Below are positions 16,361 through 20,698 of a stretch of DNA of 20,698 nucleotides, in pieces (within the stretch, counting starts at the first letter, position 1; each line of letters opens with the position of its first letter). The DNA comes from Oscillospiraceae bacterium (GTDB taxonomy: Bacteria; Bacillota; Clostridia; Oscillospirales; Ruminococcaceae). The DNA is taken from positions 1 to 20,698 of the forward strand of contig DOQG01000024.1 of the NCBI GenBank assembly GCA_003512525.1, given 5' to 3'. The notes under the pieces were generated by a model. That model was not told the DNA's origin. It ran no database searches and saw only the letters and a program-made list of their open reading frames with translations. The translations under genes and the position numbers were made by a program.

Positions 16361-17173
16361 TTATTCGGCTGTGCTGTTGTTAGCTGCAAAGGGATCTGCT
16401 ACGGGCTGTATGCAGAGCAGGTTTACGGAGAACTCCATCGTGTAATCGCCTGCCGATGTGTTTTCACCCGACTCGCCGCCTGTAGCTGTGCCGGCTTCCA
16501 TCTGGTAGCTGAGTGACGCTATGGAAACTGCCTTGCTCTTGCCGTTCTTTTCGTATACGCCCGAGTAAAGCAGATCTGCAAAGTTGTGCAGATTTTCAAG
16601 CTTGTTTGAATGAGCTGTAAACGATACTGTTACAGAGCCTACCGTTACGGGTTCGCTTGCCGCAAGCAATGTAGCCTGGAGCTTCTTTGCGTACATAACA
16701 AGCTCTCTGGGAGTTAATTTTGACAGATCTGTCTGAGTATCCGATGGCGTTTCGACAACGGTATTTGCAAAGTCCTTAAGAGGATATGTGACCACTGTAG
16801 GAGTGAATACCGATACGGAAAGTGCCTGCGTTGAGAAGGGAGATATCGTCAGACCGTCAATCGTTATATCCTTGCCCTGAGAAATGAACTTACGCATAAT
16901 TTCATCGGCTTCGTATTCTGTGAGGTCGTTGAAGAACTTGTCTGCAAGGTTCTTACCGTCCTCGTAAGCCTGACTTATTTCTGTGTCGATCGTGGTTTCA
17001 TGTTCGAGCTTTGTCAGTATGTCAGAGTATTCTGCCTTTACCGATGTAAGCTTCTTGTTGTTTTCGCCTATCTTATTGAAGTTGGGAAGTATAAATACAA
17101 ATATTCCCACGCCGATGATCGCGGCTACTAAAAATACAACTATAAGGATTCGTTCCTGTTTACTGATCTTCAT
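16361..17173 (-). CDS. pilO: Type IV pilus inner-membrane scaffold protein PilO
   Basis: PilO is a bitopic membrane protein that pairs with PilN and links the cytoplasmic motor to the assembling fibre. The 270-residue protein has a short cytoplasmic start (MKISKQER), one membrane helix (about 9-29) and a coiled-coil stretch (about 32-80). A ferredoxin-like periplasm-side domain would follow, here facing the cell wall. Sequence identity to named PilO is low by eye, so the call rests on topology, size and position directly after the PilMN fusion. AAAGGG precedes the ATG, and the gene starts 19 bp after the upstream stop. The end is a short Ser/Asn/Thr-rich tail. Confidence 0.8.
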   Translation of the reverse strand: MKISKQERILIVVFLVAAIIGVGIFVFILPNFNKIGENNKKLTSVKAEYSDILTKLEHETTIDTEISQAYEDGKNLADKFFNDLTEYEADEIMRKFISQGKDITIDGLTISPFSTQALSVSVFTPTVVTYPLKDFANTVVETPSDTQTDLSKLTPRELVMYAKKLQATLLAASEPVTVGSVTVSFTAHSNKLENLHNFADLLYSGVYEKNGKSKAVSIASLSYQMEAGTATGGESGENTSAGDYTMEFSVNLLCIQPVADPFAANNSTAE

Positions 17174-17192
17174 ATTCGTTTACCCTTTCCCG

Positions 17193-18854
17193 TTACTGTG
17201 CCGATGCTTCGGAGGTGGATTCTGTCGAGGACTCGGCGGATGAGGTGTTATCCTGTGCGCCCTGATCGCCGTTTTCATTGTTCTCGATTATGCTGTTTGC
17301 AGAATCCTTATCGATCGTAATGTCATTGCCTGCCTTGAGTAACATCGAAAGGCTGAACGTAACTGTTTCCTTGTTATCCTCGCCCTTTTCGACCTCATAA
17401 CCGGTATATGAGATGTTCTCGAAATAGCCCTGAGCTATCAGCGCTCTTACATACTGTGAAGGCTGCGCCTGATTGGTACAGGTAAATGTTGCCGAAACGG
17501 TATATCCCGATATTTCGACCGTGTCTATAAGCTTCATACCGTTAAGGTTCTTGCGGATATCATCGCTTGTAACATTTTCGATTTTATCCTGCTTTGCTGT
17601 GAACGGTTCTCTGAGCATCTTATATACGGTTGTCGTACCCTTGGGCATATAGTTATACATCAGCTCCGCATTTGCGATGGAGTTTTTGTAGCTCTGGAAG
17701 TTTTCGAGTACGCCTTCCTTCTGCTGTAAGGTCGTAAGTCTCGCCTGAAGCTCGGTGTCGTTTATCTGAGCCTGTACCTTTGTTATCTCGCCCTTTATGC
17801 TGTTGTTGATAACATCTACAACAACATTTGCGCCGATCACTGCAATCACACTCAATGCCGCCGCTACGCCAAGACCTATAAAGAACGTATTAAGACCCTT
17901 GCTCTCCCTTGCGGCTGTCGTTGCAAGGAGGTTGATGTGCTCGAGCTCTTTATTGACTTTATATAGAGCGCCGATCGCGTTTGCATAGACTGTAAATTCA
18001 AAGTCTGTTCTTGAAGCTATAGTTGTGGGTGCGCTGAGTATGTGACACGGTACGTTGAAGCCGGATACGGTATTTGTAAGTGCTATAAAGTCACCTATCT
18101 CGCCGTAGAACATCATTTCCTTTATAGGCTTCATATCCTTCCTTGACTGGAAGAACTGGAACATTCTGAACAGGTTATCATAGATAGCCTGATTTACATA
18201 GTCCTCTGCGTTATTATAGTCAGCGGGATCGATCTTGAAATATCTTGAGAATGAAAGAACATTGTCTTCATAAAGGTTGATATTCAGGAACTCCTTATCG
18301 ATCTGCACCAGTAAGAGCGGCATATAGCCTGACATCTTAGGTGTGTTCTGGATAAGACGCGAGATGGCGTTGTTTGAAATATTAACAGCCTTCAGCGAAA
18401 GACCCATATGAGTGAACAGCTTTACATAGCCGTCAACAAGACGCTGGGGGCAGGCTGTCGCAAGGACCTTGATGAGCGGGTTCTTGTTCTCGTCTACTGT
18501 TTCACCTACTATAGTATATGAAATGTTGTAGTCGCCCGAGATACCCATATTGCTTCCTATCATGGCCTCGATGGCGGCCGTGTTTGAAAGCTTCTTGGGC
18601 TTGGGGAGCATAAGCTCCTTATAGAGTATCGAGCTAGAGCTTATCGATACAATGGTTTCTTTTTCCTTTATCGCTCTGGTATTGATCATATCGATTATTT
18701 CTGCCGCAACCAGCGGGACATCTGCTATGTAGCCGTTTGAAACAAGACCTTTTTCGATCTCTCTGAAATCAACTTCATCGATCTTTATCTTTGCTCCCTG
18801 TGCCGCGCCGCGGACGAGCTTGATTTGTCTGTCGGTAATATCAATAGATAACAT
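17193..18854 (-). CDS. pilMN: PilM-PilN fusion protein of the type IV pilus platform
   Basis: Residues 1 to about 300 have the PilM/FtsA actin-like pattern (MLSIDITDRQIKLVRG start, later 'ANAIGALYKVNKE'). Residues 306-316 read HINLLATTAAR, close to the INLL-type peptide with which PilN binds PilM. A membrane helix follows at about 323-347, then a coiled coil (about 352-385) and a PilN-like extracytoplasmic domain to about 515. The tail (about 520-553) is acidic and Ser/Thr-rich. The usual separate pilM and pilN are therefore joined in one reading frame of 553 residues, with no stop or frameshift between them. PilM would couple to the PilB motor and PilN would dimerise with PilO. GGAAGGAA lies upstream of the ATG, 47 bp after the pilC stop. 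Confidence 0.87.
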   Translation of the reverse strand: MLSIDITDRQIKLVRGAAQGAKIKIDEVDFREIEKGLVSNGYIADVPLVAAEIIDMINTRAIKEKETIVSISSSSILYKELMLPKPKKLSNTAAIEAMIGSNMGISGDYNISYTIVGETVDENKNPLIKVLATACPQRLVDGYVKLFTHMGLSLKAVNISNNAISRLIQNTPKMSGYMPLLLVQIDKEFLNINLYEDNVLSFSRYFKIDPADYNNAEDYVNQAIYDNLFRMFQFFQSRKDMKPIKEMMFYGEIGDFIALTNTVSGFNVPCHILSAPTTIASRTDFEFTVYANAIGALYKVNKELEHINLLATTAARESKGLNTFFIGLGVAAALSVIAVIGANVVVDVINNSIKGEITKVQAQINDTELQARLTTLQQKEGVLENFQSYKNSIANAELMYNYMPKGTTTVYKMLREPFTAKQDKIENVTSDDIRKNLNGMKLIDTVEISGYTVSATFTCTNQAQPSQYVRALIAQGYFENISYTGYEVEKGEDNKETVTFSLSMLLKAGNDITIDKDSANSIIENNENGDQGAQDNTSSAESSTESTSEASAQ

Positions 18855-18901
18855 ATATCAAAAATTCCTTCCTGTTAATTAGGTTGAGTTTTCGCTGCTC
18901 T

Positions 18902-20101
18902 TTAAGTATTGCCCATACCTTCCATACCTGAGTAAAGGATCGGGAATACACCTGCAAGTAAGCAACCTACCATAATACCCATAAGTATGATCATGACAGG
19001 CTCCATAAGACCTACAAGTCGTGAAATTGCCGAGTCGGCTTCATCGTCATAGTAATCCGATGACTTTGCAAGTATCGTATCAAGAGTACCTGATTCCTCA
19101 CCGACATAGACGATGGATACGAACATACCGTCAAATACATTTATTCTGCCCATCGCCACTGAGAGCGACTCGCCTCGTTTAACATTTTCAACGACATCTT
19201 CAAACTGTTTTATAATATATGTATTGCCGAGCGTACCTACCGATTTTTCGATACAGTCTACCATCTGAAGACCGCTTGAGAAAAGGTTTGACATTGTACG
19301 GGCAAAACGCGCGGTATAGATCGTGCGGAGCAGCTTTCCGACTTTCGGAAGCTTAAGCAACATCTCGTCCCATTTGAGCTTTGACGAGGGAGTTTTGATA
19401 ATGAGTCGCAACGCGATCACTATTGCTATCGCAACGATAATAAGAATGTACCACTGGTTTATCATAAAGTCACTTATTCCGAAAATAGCGGCTGACAGCG
19501 GCGGCATCTCGGTATCGCCTGCAAGGTCGCGGAACATAGGCATTATCATCGTGAACATGGCGATCATGATAACAATGAGCAGTACAAGAAGTACGATAGG
19601 ATAGATCATAGCGCCCTTGATCTTGTTCTGGGTCTTGCTGTCCTTTGCATAGTGCTCCGATACACGGTTCATTATAACGTCAAGGTTACCGGAAGCTTCA
19701 CCAGCGCCGACCATGCTGACAAACAGTGAAGGGAATACACCCGGCTTTGTGGCTATCGCCTCTGAGAAGCTGCGGCCTTTCTGTACCTCTTCATATATAT
19801 CAAGAAGCACCTGCTTTTGCCTTTTGTTCTCCGATTGCGCCTGAAGTATCTGAAGCGCTTTTACAAGGCTTACGCCTGATGTAAGCATCGCCGCAAGCTG
19901 ACGGCAGAAGAAAGACAGATCTTTCGTCTTGAACTTGAACTTGACATCGGCGGCTTTGTTCTTTGACGCATCTTTATAAGATGTACAGAACAAGCCCTTT
20001 TGTCGGAGCTTATCAATAAGTTCTACGGAATCTTCCGCCATTTCGGTACCTTTTACCTTTTTACCGTTAACGTCGGTAGCAACGTAAGTAAAAGTTGTCA
20101 C
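18902..20101 (-). CDS. pilC: Type IV pilus platform protein PilC
   Basis: PilC is the polytopic membrane protein on which the PilB and PilT motors act to insert or remove pilin subunits. The 399-residue protein begins MTTFTYVATDVNGKKVKG, typical of the family. It has two T2SF repeats, about 63-187 and 266-388, each with the 'F.RQLA.ML.SG..L..AL'-like pattern. Membrane helices lie at about 165-190, 216-235 and 367-390. The start is GTG (20099-20101) with GGGGGAT 6 bp upstream; an in-frame ATG further up is blocked by TAA. It is the first gene after the operon promoter at 20172-20200. Confidence 0.95.
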   Translation of the reverse strand: MTTFTYVATDVNGKKVKGTEMAEDSVELIDKLRQKGLFCTSYKDASKNKAADVKFKFKTKDLSFFCRQLAAMLTSGVSLVKALQILQAQSENKRQKQVLLDIYEEVQKGRSFSEAIATKPGVFPSLFVSMVGAGEASGNLDVIMNRVSEHYAKDSKTQNKIKGAMIYPIVLLVLLIVIMIAMFTMIMPMFRDLAGDTEMPPLSAAIFGISDFMINQWYILIIVAIAIVIALRLIIKTPSSKLKWDEMLLKLPKVGKLLRTIYTARFARTMSNLFSSGLQMVDCIEKSVGTLGNTYIIKQFEDVVENVKRGESLSVAMGRINVFDGMFVSIVYVGEESGTLDTILAKSSDYYDDEADSAISRLVGLMEPVMIILMGIMVGCLLAGVFPILYSGMEGMGNT

Positions 20102-20171
20102 TGGTTATCCCCCATTCATCTTAACAGAATAAAACAACCTCCATAGCAAATGGAAATTATTATATAACAAA

Positions 20172-20200
20172 ATTATACCATAAGTTTTAGCGAATAGCAA
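20172..20200 (-). promoter_or_regulatory. Sigma-A-type promoter of the pilC-pilMN-pilO-prepilin operon
   Basis: On the minus strand TTGCTA (20195-20200) and TATAAT (20172-20177) are separated by exactly 17 bp. The predicted start is near 20165, giving a 5' leader of about 65 nt before the pilC GTG. The leader also contains GGAGG about 18 bp before a 4-codon ORF (ATG AAT GGG GGA TAA) that overlaps the pilC Shine-Dalgarno sequence. Confidence 0.85.
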
Positions 20201-20253
20201 GAAAACTTTGGTGACATATCAAACAATTTTATCGTACAAAATTTATGAAAAAT

Positions 20254-20281
20254 TGCCGAAAAGTCTATGCTATTTTCGGCA
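20254..20281 (-). terminator. Hairpin with T-run upstream of the pil promoter
   Basis: TGCCGAAAA (20254-20262) pairs with TTTTCGGCA (20273-20281) around a 10-nt loop. On the minus strand the stem is followed by ATTTTTCAT, as in an intrinsic terminator. It would stop minus-strand transcription from further right before it reaches the pil promoter at 20172-20200. On the plus strand only GTTTAAGG follows. Confidence 0.55.
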
Positions 20282-20698
20282 GTTTAAGGCATATTTTTGT
20301 ATTTTTCGGTGTTTGCTGTATATATGAAACTATTTAGGGTTTGGTACGACCCGGAAAAGGAAAGGTGGGTCTAAACGCAAAGGATAGTGCGCTCGGCTCG
20401 CTTTTTGGTATGTGGAGAAAGTCTGTTTTTAGTACGCTTCTGTTATACCGTTTTGGTAATTAACGCTGATAGCAAGCTACCGATAGTTCTCTTTGTAGGA
20501 TAGCACTTCTCGGGTTCGCTATTCTATGCGATAACGTTGCTACTATTATCGAGGGAGAGAACCAAAGGGAACAGGATGAGGGACTTGCAGCCCCTAACCC
20601 TGTCCCTTAGGTTTTCTCCCTCGAGCTCCCTCTTTCCTTACCCACACCCATACCCCGCACGGGTGTTGGCGATAAGACACACAAACGACTGAGTTTTA
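20282..20698. other. Structured non-coding stretch at the right edge
   Basis: No convincing gene was found here. The strongest structure is an interrupted hairpin at 20549-20624. Smaller pairs are AGGATAGC/GCTATTCT (20497-20504/20518-20525, one G-U) and CCACACCC/GGGTGTTGG (20642-20649/20661-20669, one bulge). Two short plus-strand ORFs occur: 16 codons at 20324-20374 (MKLFRVWYDPEKERWV) and 32 codons from GTG at 20365-20463 with AAAGG just upstream. Both may be chance. The stretch could be the leader of a gene to the right or an interspersed repeat. Confidence 0.5.
20549..20624. repeat. Long interrupted inverted repeat (hairpin)
   Basis: The left arm has TCGAGGGAGA (20549-20558), AACC (20560-20563), AGGG (20566-20569) and ACAGG (20571-20575). 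The right arm has CCTGT (20599-20603 region), CCCT, GGTT and TCTCCCTCGA (20615-20624) in matching order, with only 1-2 nt interruptions. A smaller GGG..CCC hairpin sits at the tip. The pairing potential is much more than expected by chance, and the function is unknown. Confidence 0.75.

Noticed and set aside
20365..20400. Possible c-di-GMP (GEMM-type) riboswitch, because AACGCAAAGG occurs near a pilus operon
   Set aside because: The motif is on the plus strand, pointing away from the pil operon. The partner tetraloop/receptor segments and the upstream GCACAGGGCAAACC-like half are absent.
20497..20525. tRNA-like T-arm (CGGGTTCG) at the right edge
   Set aside because: No acceptor, D or anticodon arms can be built around it; the pairing fits a plain hairpin.

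Overview
The window looks like a chromosomal segment of a low-to-mid GC Gram-positive Clostridia, most likely a Ruminococcus-like member of the Oscillospirales. This is inferred from AAAGGA-type ribosome binding sites, frequent ATA isoleucine codons, a BspA-type leucine-rich-repeat/fibronectin surface protein, and a type IV pilus set without outer-membrane parts. No rRNA or tRNA gene is present to confirm it.

Layout. Positions 1-431 are non-coding and hold three tandem copies of a 103-bp repeat. A plus-strand cluster follows: a CwlD-type amidase, radA and rsmA (432-3572), closed by a strong terminator. On the minus strand are a secreted LRR/FN3 protein (3700-6243), a 505-bp structured intergenic region (6244-6748), a small kinase-fold protein with an altered catalytic motif (6749-7513) and dtd (7744-8199).

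From 8294 to the right edge the window is a type IV pilus locus. pilT and pilB (minus) carry the retraction and extension ATPases. The prepilin peptidase gene (plus, 11219-12265) is divergent from pilB and has its own sigma-A-like promoter. A second minus-strand operon runs from a clear promoter at about 20172-20200 through pilC, a pilM-pilN fusion, pilO, a very large PilX-like protein and two prepilins, ending at a terminator near 12282-12305. Together these encode a motor (PilB/PilT), platform (PilC), inner scaffold (PilMN, PilO), processing enzyme (PilD) and minor or tip pilins. No obvious major pilin is inside the window. Positions 20102-20698 hold the promoter region and a strongly structured non-coding stretch running to the edge.

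The most unusual items are these: (1) an intergenic element at about 6451-6660 made of two diverged modules whose hairpin stems covary while the loops stay the same, flanked by a duplicated terminator-like segment; (2) the PilM-PilN fusion, which keeps the PilN 'INLL' peptide at its junction; (3) a prepilin peptidase with an insertion of about 100 residues; (4) an 802-residue PilX-like candidate tip protein with a likely beta-solenoid; (5) the 103-bp tandem repeat; and (6) a long interrupted hairpin at the right end.
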